This document shows, in pieces, positions 43,422 through 51,206 of a DNA stretch of 64,000 bases. How positions within the stretch are numbered: the first letter of the stretch is position 1; each line of letters opens with the position of its first letter. Source of the DNA: Pandoraea vervacti (lineage in GTDB: Bacteria; Pseudomonadota; Gammaproteobacteria; Burkholderiales; Burkholderiaceae); the NCBI RefSeq assembly GCF_000934605.2, contig NZ_CP010897.2:4712001-4776000 (forward strand), given 5' to 3'. The notes under the pieces are model-generated. The model did no database searches, was not told the origin of the DNA, and saw only the letters and a list, made by a program, of their open reading frames with translations. A program made the position numbers and the translations under genes.

Positions 43422-44477
43422 ATGATCGACGCCGCGCGCATTACGCAAGCGCTGGCCGAGCGCCACATCACCCCCGACCTGCGCCAGCGCGACGCCATCG
43501 CGGCCCTGACACGGTTGACAGTCCCGACGACGGCCGGGGCCTCACCCAACGACCGCGCGTACGACGGCGTGTACTGCTACGGCTTGCCCGGACGCGGCAA
43601 AAGCCTCGTCGTCGACGCCGCCTTCGCCGTGGCGACCGGCGAAAAACGCCGCGTGCACTTCCACGAGTTCCTGCGCGACATCCATCGTCAACTCGTGCGC
43701 GAGCCGAAGTGCGACGACCGGCTGGCCGCCGTCGCGCATCGATGGCTCGACGGCGTCGAACTGCTATGTTTCGACGAGTTCCACGTTCACGATATCGCCG
43801 ATGCGTTCCTCATCGGCCGCTTCCTCGACATTGCGCTCTCGCGCGGGGTACGGCTGGTACTGACGTCGAATTACGCGCCGCAGCAGTTGCTGCCCGACCC
43901 GGAGTTTCACGAGCGGTTCGAGCCGACCATCGCCGTGATCGTGCAGCGCTTCGCGATCATCCATTTCGACGGCGCGACCGATTACCGCCTGGGCGGAGAG
44001 ACGGCGCAGATGGCGCGGTGGATTTCTCCATTGGCCGCAGCGCACGACGTCTTCCCCGCACGATATGCGGAACTGGAAGGCAGCCTCGCGTCGGGACCGA
44101 CGCAGGTGACGATGGCCGGGCGATCGCTTGCCGCGCGCAGTGCCGGTGCGCGGGTGTTGTGGGCCGACTTCGATGCGCTGTGCGTGGCGCATCGCTCGCA
44201 TCTGGATTACCTCGGCCTTTGCGAGCAATGGCGGGCACTGTTCGTCGACGAATTGCACGTCGAACAACTGCGCCGCCCCGATACGCTGCAACGCCTGCTC
44301 TGGCTGATCGACATTTCCTACGACCGGCAGTGCACCTTGCTGATCGCGTCGGACGCGCCCCTCATTGCGGCCCTTGACGCGCTGCGCGACTGGCGCGATC
44401 TCTCGCGCACGATCAGCCGTCTGGCCGAGATGGGATCTCGCGATTACGAGCGCCGAACGCTGATTCCCGCTCGCTAA
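43422..44477 (+). CDS. AFG1/ZapE-family ATPase
   Basis: This 351-residue P-loop ATPase has Walker A GLPGRGKS, Walker B ELLCFDEFHVHDIADAFLIG, and sensor LVLTSNYAPQQLLPDPEFHERF, the typical sequence of the AFG1/ZapE group. Bacterial ZapE interacts with the division ring under stress or low oxygen, and mitochondrial AFG1 helps degrade or assemble respiratory subunits. Proteobacteria normally have one ZapE of about 370 residues near sdh or rpl genes. This copy lies between detoxification genes and is somewhat diverged, so it may be a paralogue. ATG 43422 follows CGGAG at 12 bases. Confidence 0.82.
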   Translation: MIDAARITQALAERHITPDLRQRDAIAALTRLTVPTTAGASPNDRAYDGVYCYGLPGRGKSLVVDAAFAVATGEKRRVHFHEFLRDIHRQLVREPKCDDRLAAVAHRWLDGVELLCFDEFHVHDIADAFLIGRFLDIALSRGVRLVLTSNYAPQQLLPDPEFHERFEPTIAVIVQRFAIIHFDGATDYRLGGETAQMARWISPLAAAHDVFPARYAELEGSLASGPTQVTMAGRSLAARSAGARVLWADFDALCVAHRSHLDYLGLCEQWRALFVDELHVEQLRRPDTLQRLLWLIDISYDRQCTLLIASDAPLIAALDALRDWRDLSRTISRLAEMGSRDYERRTLIPAR

Positions 44478-44492
44478 ACGTGCTTCGCGGGA

Positions 44493-45386
44493 CTACACCA
44501 CGTTTGCGATTTGCTCGCGTAGCCAGCGGTGCGCCGGGTCGCGATGCACACGCTCGTGCCAGTACATGGAGATTTCGAACCCGGGCAGGTCGATCGGTGC
44601 CGACGTGATTTGCAGAGACGGATCGTCCCGCACGAGACGCTCGGGGGCCATCGCGACCAGATCGGTATTCGCCAGCGCCGAGCGCAGAAACAGAAAGTGC
44701 GGCACCGAAAACACGACACGTCGCGACATGCCCTGCGCCGCGAGCACATCGTCGGTGCTTGCCCGGAAGCCGCCACCATCTTGTGAAACGATGGTGTGAT
44801 CGAGCTCGCAGAACTGCCTGAGCGTAGGGCGACGCCGCAGCTTCGGATGTCCCCGACGCCCAACGAGCACATATTGCTCGGTGAACAGCGCCTTGCGATG
44901 CAGCCCTTGCGGTGCGTCCTCCGTCGTATGAAACATGACGTCGACACTTCCCTGCTCCGCCTGACGCGCCATCCGGGATGGCATCAGATCGAGCACCGCC
45001 AGACGCGCCTCGGGCGCCTGCACGCGCAATTGCCGGAGCAACGGCAACACGATGGTCGATTCGGTGTAGTCGGTCGCGGCAATTCGCCAGGTCAAATCGG
45101 CATTCGCGGGGTCGAAGGGCGCCGCGGGCGCCACCGCGCGCGAGAGCGATTCGAGCGCCTCGCGCAGCGGTTCGCGCAACGCCTCGGCACGCGCTGTCGC
45201 GCGCATGCCGCGCGGGCCCGGCAACAGCAGCGGGTCGTCAAGCAGCTCGCGCAACTTCGCCAGATGCACACTCACCGCAGGTTGAGAGATGTGCAACCGC
45301 TCGGCTGCACGCGTGACATTCAACTCGGCGAGCAGCATGTCGAGCGTGACGAGCAGGTTCAGATCGAGGCGTCTTAAATTAACCAT
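44493..45386 (-). CDS. LysR-family regulator (NodD/SyrM-like group)
   Basis: This 297-residue LysR protein begins MVNLRRLDLNLLVTLDMLLAELNVTRAAERLHISQPAVSVHLAKLRE, the start of the PcpR/NodD-type subgroup, with a recognition helix ISQPAVSVHLAKL. The effector domain covers about 90-295. ATG 45386 has AGG upstream; ATG 45401 is also possible. It is divergent from the quinone reductase gene, and an inverted repeat between them (45400-45423) overlaps its promoter, so it likely regulates itself and the reductase. Confidence 0.88.
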   Translation of the reverse strand: MVNLRRLDLNLLVTLDMLLAELNVTRAAERLHISQPAVSVHLAKLRELLDDPLLLPGPRGMRATARAEALREPLREALESLSRAVAPAAPFDPANADLTWRIAATDYTESTIVLPLLRQLRVQAPEARLAVLDLMPSRMARQAEQGSVDVMFHTTEDAPQGLHRKALFTEQYVLVGRRGHPKLRRRPTLRQFCELDHTIVSQDGGGFRASTDDVLAAQGMSRRVVFSVPHFLFLRSALANTDLVAMAPERLVRDDPSLQITSAPIDLPGFEISMYWHERVHRDPAHRWLREQIANVV

Positions 45387-45399
45387 CGTTATACCTGAC

Positions 45400-45423
45400 A
45401 TATTGGGAATTCATTTCCAATAT
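45400..45423. promoter_or_regulatory. Candidate LysR operator
   Basis: ATATTGGGAA and TTTCCAATAT are 10-base arms matching at nine positions with a 4-base spacer, in an AT-rich island between the LysR gene and the quinone reductase gene. Confidence 0.55.
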
Positions 45424-45530
45424 ACCTCCTGACGCCCTAAGCTGCATGCGTTCTCCCTGCTGTTGCGCGAACCGCCGCAGCAGACCACGCAAAAGGTATC
45501 GACTGCGCCGAATGGCGACGGAGCTTGAAA

Positions 45531-46307
45531 ATGAATGTGCTGATCGTTTATGCCCACCCGCAACCGCGCTCGCTCAACGGCGCGCTACGCGACTTCGCCG
45601 TGCAACATCTGCAAGCGGCCGGCCACCATGTGCAGGTCTCGGATCTGTATGCGATGCAATGGAAGACCACCATCGACGAGCACGACGCGCCGCAACGCGA
45701 CACGTCCGAACCCTTCCATGCGTCGCTCGACTCCATGAAGGCCTACCAGAGCGGCACCCAGAGCCCCGACATCGCGTGCGAGCAGGAAAAGCTGCGATGG
45801 GCCGATACGGTCATCTTCCAGTTCCCGTTGTGGTGGTTTTCCATGCCCGCCATTCTGAAAGGCTGGGTCGACCGGGTGTATGCCTATGGTTTCGCCTATG
45901 GCGTAGGCGAGCATTCGGATACGCACTGGGGGGACCGCTATGGGGAAGGCAGCCTCTCGGGCAAGCGCGCGATGCTGGTCGTGACCACCGGTGGCTGGGA
46001 ATCGCACTACAGCGCCCGGGGAATCAACGGCCCCATCGACGACGTGCTGTTCCCGATTCAGCACGGCATGCTGTTCTATCCCGGTTTCGACGTGTTGCCG
46101 CCATTCGTTGCGTATCGCACGTCGCGTGTCGATGGGGCGATGTTCGAGACGATGACGCGGGCGCTGGGCGCCCGGCTCGATACGCTCGCCACGACCGCGC
46201 CGATTCCCTATCGTCGACAGAACCAGGGGGACTACGACATCCCGGCCCTCACGCTCAAGGACGGAATCGCCGACGGAAAGACCGGTTTCGCGGCCCATAT
46301 CGCCTGA
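45531..46307 (+). CDS. NQO1/MdaB-like NAD(P)H quinone oxidoreductase
   Basis: This 258-residue flavodoxin-fold enzyme reduces quinones with NAD(P)H and FAD. Segments are MNVLIVYAHPQPRSLNGAL at the flavin phosphate loop, DTVIFQFPLWWFSMPAILKGWVDRVYAYGFAYG, and VVTTGGWESHYSARGINGPIDD, all typical of the NQO1/YwrO group with its longer C-terminus (LDTLATTAPIPY). It probably detoxifies quinones. GGAG lies seven bases before ATG 45531. A LysR regulator is divergent and shares the intergenic operator. Confidence 0.87.
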   Translation: MNVLIVYAHPQPRSLNGALRDFAVQHLQAAGHHVQVSDLYAMQWKTTIDEHDAPQRDTSEPFHASLDSMKAYQSGTQSPDIACEQEKLRWADTVIFQFPLWWFSMPAILKGWVDRVYAYGFAYGVGEHSDTHWGDRYGEGSLSGKRAMLVVTTGGWESHYSARGINGPIDDVLFPIQHGMLFYPGFDVLPPFVAYRTSRVDGAMFETMTRALGARLDTLATTAPIPYRRQNQGDYDIPALTLKDGIADGKTGFAAHIA

Positions 46308-46479
46308 AGCGGTGAGGCCGCCGTCATCACCGGTGGAACGGTTAGCGCGTTCGGAGCGGGCCCGAAATCCCGGTGCGTCGGCCTTTGCCGGGCCGACGGC
46401 GTGCCGGGTTGCTACCGGCGACGGCATCTGCAAGACTGGCGACTTCGCGCCGTCATGGCGCCGCTAACGGTGTCTCGTC

Positions 46480-47106
46480 ATGCAACACGCCACGCTTGCG
46501 ATTTACGCCACGGCCGCACTGATCGGCGGCCTGATCCCCGGTCCCAACACGCTGCTTGCGCTGGCAAACGGCGTCTCCGGCAACTGGCGCGTGGTGTTTG
46601 TCGGGATGTGCGGTGCGGCGCTCTCGGACGTGATCGTCGTGGCGGCCGTCGGCGCCGGACTTGGCGCCTTGCTCATGGCGTCGGCGTCGTTGTTCGCCAC
46701 GATCAAATGGATCGGTGTGGCCTACCTGGTATGGCTGGCGATCCAGCTGTGGCGCGCTCAGCCGCAAGATCTGAGCCGCGTGCGTGTCAAGTCCGACCTG
46801 AGCGCGCGACGCGTGTTCCTGCGCAGCTTTGGCGTTGCCCTGACCAATCCGAAAATTCTGCTGTTCTTCTCGGCGTTCCTGCCGCAGTTCGTCGATACGT
46901 CCATGCCGCTTGCACCCCAATATGCCGTGCTGGCCGTCGTCTCGGCAGCGATCGACATCGTCGTGATGACGCTTTACGCGACCGGCGGTGTGCAGGCCGC
47001 TCGGCTGATGACCGCCCGCGGACTCAAGCGGCTGAACCGTGTATGTGCCGTCGTCATGTTCTCGCTCGCAGGCGGGCTTGCGCTGTACCGCAAGAGCGGT
47101 AGCTGA
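46480..47106 (+). CDS. LysE/RhtB-family exporter
   Basis: This 208-residue protein has six hydrophobic helices. The N-terminal PGPNTLLALANGVSGNWRVVFVGMCGAALSD is the LysE signature, followed by IKWIGVAYLVWLAIQLWR and a conserved FLRSFGVALTNPKILLFFSAFLPQF. LysE and RhtB proteins export amino acids, homoserine lactones or their analogues; the substrate here is unknown. It stands alone after the quinone reductase, with 172 bp between. Confidence 0.87.
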   Translation: MQHATLAIYATAALIGGLIPGPNTLLALANGVSGNWRVVFVGMCGAALSDVIVVAAVGAGLGALLMASASLFATIKWIGVAYLVWLAIQLWRAQPQDLSRVRVKSDLSARRVFLRSFGVALTNPKILLFFSAFLPQFVDTSMPLAPQYAVLAVVSAAIDIVVMTLYATGGVQAARLMTARGLKRLNRVCAVVMFSLAGGLALYRKSGS

Positions 47107-47123
47107 CGCTGCGCCAAAACGCC

Positions 47124-47277
47124 TCAGACCGTCGTCGGATCGCGCTTTTCGGGATCGATGCCGTACTTTCGGATGGCCTCGCCAACGCGCCGAGATCATT
47201 TCGCGCAGGATCGCGCCGCTGCCCGTGAGTTGTACGCGCGGCGTGTCGGCTGACGCGACAGCGCGATCACCAGCCAT
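47124..47277 (-). pseudogene. aceE: Remnant of pyruvate dehydrogenase E1 (aceE), internally deleted and frameshifted
   Basis: On the minus strand, a frame from ATG 47277 encodes TPRVQLTGSGAILREMISA, which resembles the conserved AceE segment VQLLGSGAILREV. Right after it, in a different frame, the sequence encodes VGEAIRKYGIDPEKRDPTTV and a stop at 47124. This matches the last residues of proteobacterial AceE (EAI.KYGIDPEK..P). About 170 residues normally lie between these two segments. The piece is therefore best read as the scar of a deleted aceE copy, not a gene. It lies in the gap before the MarR gene. Confidence 0.65.
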
Positions 47278-47280
47278 TAG

Positions 47281-47337
47281 TTGCATTTGCAATCGTCTCG
47301 CCTGCCATTCTAGCGATGTACAATTGCAACTGCAATT
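47281..47337. promoter_or_regulatory. Two MarR-type palindromes upstream of marR
   Basis: TTGCATTTGCAA lies at 47281-47292 and AATTGCAACTGCAATT at 47322-47337. The core ATTGCA-NN-TGCAAT recurs upstream of the GST gene (48225-48254), so these are likely sites for the MarR protein encoded here. Confidence 0.7.
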
Positions 47338-47363
47338 CATCCATGAACACGACAAGGACATTC

Positions 47364-47825
47364 ATGAGTACCCCCGAACCCGATCTCTGGTTCTCGTTCG
47401 TGCGTGCGCACCGCACCATGATTCGCGAGATCGAGCGCCGTCTGGCGGCCGCCGGCCTGCCTGCCTACGCGTGGTATGACACGCTGTGGGGCCTGGAAAG
47501 CGGCCCGCAGGGCACGCGACGCATGCACGAACTCGCCGACGTGCTCGCCATCGAGCGCTATAACCTGACGCGGCTGATCGACCGCCTGGAGCAGGAAGGG
47601 CTGGTCATGCGCATGCGGGACCCGGACGATGGCCGTGCCGCGTACGCGACCATCACCGACAAGGGGCGCACGCTTCGCAAGAAGATGTGGAGGGTCTATC
47701 AATCCGCCGTGGCGGAGTTGTTCCTCAGCCAGTTCCGTGAGAAGGACATCGCGCCGGTGGCCGAGGCGCTCGACCGCGCCAGTACGGCAGCGCGCGAGTT
47801 CCTGGCGCAGACGAAGCCGCGATAG
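47364..47825 (+). CDS. MarR-family transcriptional regulator
   Basis: This 153-residue winged-helix repressor has the DNA-binding core RRMHELADVLAIERYNLTRLIDRLEQEGLVMRMRDPDDGRAAYATITDKGRTL in overlapping segments, the standard MarR wing with its DxDxR motif. N- and C-terminal helices give dimerisation. ATG 47364 has AAGGA nearby; ATG 47343 is possible. Two palindromes precede it and matching palindromes precede the GST gene 460 bp downstream. It likely represses itself and the GST-SugE operon in response to a phenolic or other toxic ligand. Confidence 0.87.
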   Translation: MSTPEPDLWFSFVRAHRTMIREIERRLAAAGLPAYAWYDTLWGLESGPQGTRRMHELADVLAIERYNLTRLIDRLEQEGLVMRMRDPDDGRAAYATITDKGRTLRKKMWRVYQSAVAELFLSQFREKDIAPVAEALDRASTAAREFLAQTKPR

Positions 47826-48284
47826 CGAAACGCCGCTTCCGAGGCTCTCGCTGCACGCATTCCCTGCGTCCCACGCGCCGAGTCGACCATCCACACCTGA
47901 TCGGGACATATCGCCGTGAGACAACGCGTTCGCAATATGCGCGAGGACATCGGCGGGCGATGTCGCGATGCCTGACAGGGGCGCGTCCCGACCGTCTCCG
48001 GCGCTCGCTACATCCCACATCCTCTTCCCGCTTGTCACCGCTTGTCACCGCTTGTCACCGCCCAGCGTGCCGAAAGCCCGCAACTTCCCGATGCAGGCCA
48101 GCGCCGCCCGTCGCGTTGCGTTCTCCACCGATGGGGAACTCCGATCCGACATCGCCCTCATGGCGCCTCCTTCATGTTCGCGCGTGTTTCCAAACATCTT
48201 GCGATCCGCCTGGGAAACTCTTACGATTGTAATTGCAATCATTGCATTTGCAATCGTAAATCCGGACAACATCTCGAGGCACTC
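47826..48284. other. 459-bp gap between marR and the GST gene
   Basis: There is no supported gene here. It contains three copies of CTTGTCACCG in tandem (48031-48060) and, near its end, paired palindromes (48221-48259) that match the marR operators. A minus-strand frame here has weak coding appearance and no start signals. Confidence 0.55.
48221..48259. promoter_or_regulatory. Compound MarR-type operator upstream of the GST gene
   Basis: GATTGTAATTGCAATC (48225-48240) is directly followed by ATTGCATTTGCAAT (48241-48254). A further perfect 9-base inverted repeat, TTACGATTG/CAATCGTAA, brackets the whole block. Core half-sites equal those before marR. Confidence 0.68.
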
Positions 48285-48941
48285 ATGACACCGACACTCA
48301 CCACGCCGCCCCTGACGTTCTATACGGCCAATACCCCTAACGGCCTGAAGGTCAGTGTGTATCTTCACGAAGCCGGACTCGCGCATGAGCAGATCAACGT
48401 CGATCTGTCTGCGGGCGAGCAGAAACAGCCGGCATTTCTGCAACGCAACCCGAATGGCAAGATCCCGGTTATCGTCGATCACGAGCGCGACGTGACTGTC
48501 TTCGAATCCGGCGCGATCCTCACGTATCTCGCGTCACGCACAGGCGTGCTGCAACCCGTGTCGCAGACGAAAGCCCTTGCCGTGAACCAGTGGCTTCACT
48601 TTCAGATCGGAGGGATCGGCCCGATGCTCGGGCAGTTGTGGTGGTTCCTGCACGGCGCGAAGACGGGCAATGCCGAGGCGATCGCCCGATATCGCAAGGA
48701 GTCGCTGCGGCTGATCGACGTCGTCGATACGCGTCTGGCGCGCTCGCCCTATCTCGCCACGGACGACTATTCCATCGCCGACATCGCCGCGTTTGCGTGG
48801 CTGCGCACGCATGACGAGCTCTACCTCGATCTGACGGCGTTCCCGCACGTGCGTCGTTGGCTGGCGCAGATCGAGGCGCGTCCGGCGGTACAGGCCGCCA
48901 TTGTCGCCAACCGGGGCGAGGCCCGGTCGGAGGAGGTTTGA
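48285..48941 (+). CDS. Glutathione S-transferase (nu-class/YfcG-like)
   Basis: This 218-residue GST has a thioredoxin-like N-terminal domain with TANTPNGLKVSVYLHEAGL, where TPNG is the glutathione-contacting motif of nu-class GSTs such as YfcG and YghU. RNPNGKIPVIVD with the cis-Pro and FESGAILTYLA follow. The C-terminal helical domain contains YSIADIAAFAWLRTH. Such enzymes have disulfide reductase or peroxidase activity. It overlaps nothing upstream and is followed after four bases by sugE. The MarR-type operators lie 25 bases upstream of its start. Confidence 0.88.
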   Translation: MTPTLTTPPLTFYTANTPNGLKVSVYLHEAGLAHEQINVDLSAGEQKQPAFLQRNPNGKIPVIVDHERDVTVFESGAILTYLASRTGVLQPVSQTKALAVNQWLHFQIGGIGPMLGQLWWFLHGAKTGNAEAIARYRKESLRLIDVVDTRLARSPYLATDDYSIADIAAFAWLRTHDELYLDLTAFPHVRRWLAQIEARPAVQAAIVANRGEARSEEV

Positions 48942-48945
48942 TGCC

Positions 48946-49272
48946 ATGGCCTGGATCTATCTGCTACTTGCTGCCGTGCTGGAAATCGCCATGGGATTGG
49001 CGCTGAAGTTCAACCAGGGATGGACACGTGTGGTGCCCAGCGCCGTCGCCATCGCGGCCGCGCTGGCGAGCATATATTTGCTCGCGCTCGCACTGCGTTC
49101 GCTGCCGGTGGGTATGGCTTACGCCATCTGGACCGGCATCGGCACGGTGGGTCTCGTGGTGGCCGGTGTGATCTGGTTCGGCGATTCGCTGCCGTGGACG
49201 CGCGTCGGCTTTCTGGCGCTGACGATCGTGGGTATCGCGGGGTTGCGGTTTTCCGAAACCGGCGCCACATGA
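48946..49272 (+). CDS. sugE: SMR-family exporter (SugE/Gdx-like)
   Basis: This 108-residue, four-helix small multidrug resistance protein has Glu13 in LLAAVLEIAMGLALKFNQG as the proton and substrate site, and RSLPVGMAYAIWTGIGTVGLVV in helix 3. The AYAIWTGIG pattern matches SugE/Gdx better than EmrE. Gdx proteins export guanidinium; others export quaternary amines. SMR proteins act as antiparallel dimers, so one gene can suffice. GGAGGAGG precedes ATG 48946. It is in an operon with the GST. I did not see a guanidine riboswitch upstream. Confidence 0.87.
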   Translation: MAWIYLLLAAVLEIAMGLALKFNQGWTRVVPSAVAIAAALASIYLLALALRSLPVGMAYAIWTGIGTVGLVVAGVIWFGDSLPWTRVGFLALTIVGIAGLRFSETGAT

Positions 49273-49412
49273 TCATCGCCGCACGTTCCCGGTGCACGGC
49301 ACAGGCGCGACAACACTGCCGCGAGGCGACGATTTACGCCCGACCGGGCAAACCCTATACTGCCCGCAGCGAACGACATCCAGCCTCACCATTGCGTTGA
49401 CAAGGGCGTGAC

Positions 49413-50027
49413 ATGACACACGATGTGACCAGCGTCGAACAACTCGAAGCGATTTACGGCGAACCGAGCGAGCGTGCCATCTGGAAGGAACTGACATATC
49501 TCAACGAGGACTATCAGGCATTCGTGAAAGCCTGCCCGTTCGTCGTGTTGGCATCCGTTGGCGAAGGAGGCACCGACTGCTCGCCAAAGGGCGACCCCGC
49601 AGGGTTCGTGCAGATTCTGGACGAGCGCACGCTGGTCCTTCCCGACCGACCGGGCAACAATCGGATCGACAATCTTCGCAATATCGTCAACGATCCGCGC
49701 GTGTCGATTCTGTTCCTGATTCCCGGCGTCGGCGAGACGCTGCGCGTGAACGGTCACGCCCGCGTTTCGGTGGACCCGGCGTTGCTCTCGCGCTTCGAAG
49801 TCAACGGCAAATTGCCCAAGACCGTCATCGTCGTGTCGATCGACCGCGTTTATTACCACTGCGCAAAGGCCATCGTTCGCTCACGGCTTTGGGATAAGGA
49901 ATCTCAGGTGCCTCGCGAATCGCTGCCGAGTCCCGGGGCCATGCACCGCCGCCTGTCCGGCGGCACGTTCGACGCTCAGGCTTATGACCGGGACCTGGAG
50001 AAGAACACCCTGGCTGGCTTGTACTGA
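49413..50027 (+). CDS. Pyridoxamine 5'-phosphate oxidase-like flavoprotein (MSMEG_1061 group)
   Basis: This 204-residue FMN-binding split-barrel protein has SPKGDPAGFVQILDERTLVLPDRPGNNRIDNLRNI, the motif common to the PPOX group annotated MSMEG_1061, followed by VRVSILFLIPGVGETLRVNGHA-type strands. These proteins are oxidoreductases of unknown substrate, not true PdxH enzymes. AAGGGCGTGAC precedes the ATG. It is followed by a textbook terminator with a UUCG loop. Confidence 0.85.
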   Translation: MTHDVTSVEQLEAIYGEPSERAIWKELTYLNEDYQAFVKACPFVVLASVGEGGTDCSPKGDPAGFVQILDERTLVLPDRPGNNRIDNLRNIVNDPRVSILFLIPGVGETLRVNGHARVSVDPALLSRFEVNGKLPKTVIVVSIDRVYYHCAKAIVRSRLWDKESQVPRESLPSPGAMHRRLSGGTFDAQAYDRDLEKNTLAGLY

Positions 50028-50032
50028 GTCTC

Positions 50033-50064
50033 AGAAAGGCGCCTTCGGGCGCCTTTCTGCTTTT
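50033..50064 (+). terminator. Intrinsic terminator with UUCG tetraloop
   Basis: An 11-bp stem AGAAAGGCGCC/GGCGCCTTTCT is capped by TTCG and followed by GCTTTTG, six bases after the PPOX stop. Confidence 0.88.
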
Positions 50065-50329
50065 GGGCAGCAAATCGGTGCGCAGGGGAAAACGTCGAGC
50101 TTTAAAGATTCGCACGTCCCTGCGATAATCCGATTTGCTTCAAATGCCTAACAAACTTCGGAACAACGAAGCGCATCTTGTCTTTCAGGTTTGCCGCAGG
50201 ACGCCGATGAGCGGGGGTTCATTGACGTCACATATGCGGGCGGGGCGCGATATTCCGGCGAATCGTTGCGGAGATGCCGGCATCGCAATGCGTCATAACG
50301 ATAAAGCGGATCAGAAGGCTAATAAAAAA

Positions 50330-51166
50330 ATGAGAGCCAAACCGGGGAAATACTGCTTCCCGAATTTGCTGGAAGCTTTTTTTGTCGTCGTCGCACTTTA
50401 TTTCGTAGAGATGATCGTCAACGCGATCGTCGTGCAGTTGAGCTACCTCGTCCACATACGCCCCATGGCGGCCTACAGCATTGGGCGCGTGCTGGCTTAC
50501 GGGCTCGTCTTTTGCGTGGTGTTACATCACAGCAAACTCAGCTACCGGGAGCTGTTTCAGGGTCGCGGCTCGGTACGCGCGACGCTCGGGCTGTTCACGC
50601 TTCCGATTGCGTTGCTGACACCCGGCATGCTGCTCGTGTGCGGCGTGATCAACGTTGGCGTGGAAAAGTTGTTCCCGACGGGCGGGTTGACACAGGACGC
50701 TTCGGACATGTTCGCGCAAGCGGGGCTCGGCTCGTTCATCTTGATTTGTCTGATTGCGCCATTTGTGGAAGAGATGCTGTATCGCGGCATCCTGTTGCGC
50801 AGTTTTCTGCGTCAGTATCCGAGCGGCACCGCCATCGCCCACTCGGCCGCAGTGTTCGGGCTCGCGCATCTGAATGTGTATCAGTTCGTCGGGGCGCTCA
50901 TTATCGGTCTGGTCCTTGGAAAGCTGTACGAACGTACGCGTTCGCTGGTCCCGGGTATTTTGCTTCACATGTTTTACAACACGGCAGTGGTCGTCATCAC
51001 GGTGAACCTGCCCGCCGGAGGGAAGACCCCGAACGTATTCGACCTGCCTGCCATCTGGTGGGTTGTCGGTCTGGCGAGCGGCGCCGCCGGAACACTGATG
51101 CTCAAGCACCTGCTGTGGCACGCTCCGGGAACGAGGGCCGGCGCGGCGCCCGTCACTGATGAATAG
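50330..51166 (+). CDS. CPBP-family intramembrane metalloprotease
   Basis: This 278-residue, eight-helix membrane protein is of the CAAX/CPBP protease family. It carries all catalytic motifs: APFVEEMLYRGILLRSFL (EExxxR), FGLAHLNVYQFVGALIIG (FxxxH), and LLHMFYNT (HxxxN). Members cleave membrane proteins or mature peptides; some are linked to bacteriocin immunity. The start is uncertain: ATG 50330 has AAGG ten bases upstream; ATG 50288 or earlier in-frame codons would add a polar tail. It is convergent with the YD-repeat gene. No bacteriocin gene was found nearby. Confidence 0.85.
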   Translation: MRAKPGKYCFPNLLEAFFVVVALYFVEMIVNAIVVQLSYLVHIRPMAAYSIGRVLAYGLVFCVVLHHSKLSYRELFQGRGSVRATLGLFTLPIALLTPGMLLVCGVINVGVEKLFPTGGLTQDASDMFAQAGLGSFILICLIAPFVEEMLYRGILLRSFLRQYPSGTAIAHSAAVFGLAHLNVYQFVGALIIGLVLGKLYERTRSLVPGILLHMFYNTAVVVITVNLPAGGKTPNVFDLPAIWWVVGLASGAAGTLMLKHLLWHAPGTRAGAAPVTDE

Positions 51167-51206
51167 TCGGCGTCAGGTAATGCCCCAGCGGTAACCCGGT
51201 TCGCGC

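Noticed and set aside
47826..48038. Minus-strand frame in the marR-GST gap with a protein-like stretch
   Set aside because: It overlaps the marR end, has no start signals and no similarity that I recognise; it could be decayed sequence, but evidence is too thin.
48946..49272. Guanidine riboswitch controlling sugE
   Set aside because: sugE starts four bases after the GST stop, and no ACGR-loop hairpin pair is visible upstream of the operon; MarR-type palindromes are there instead.
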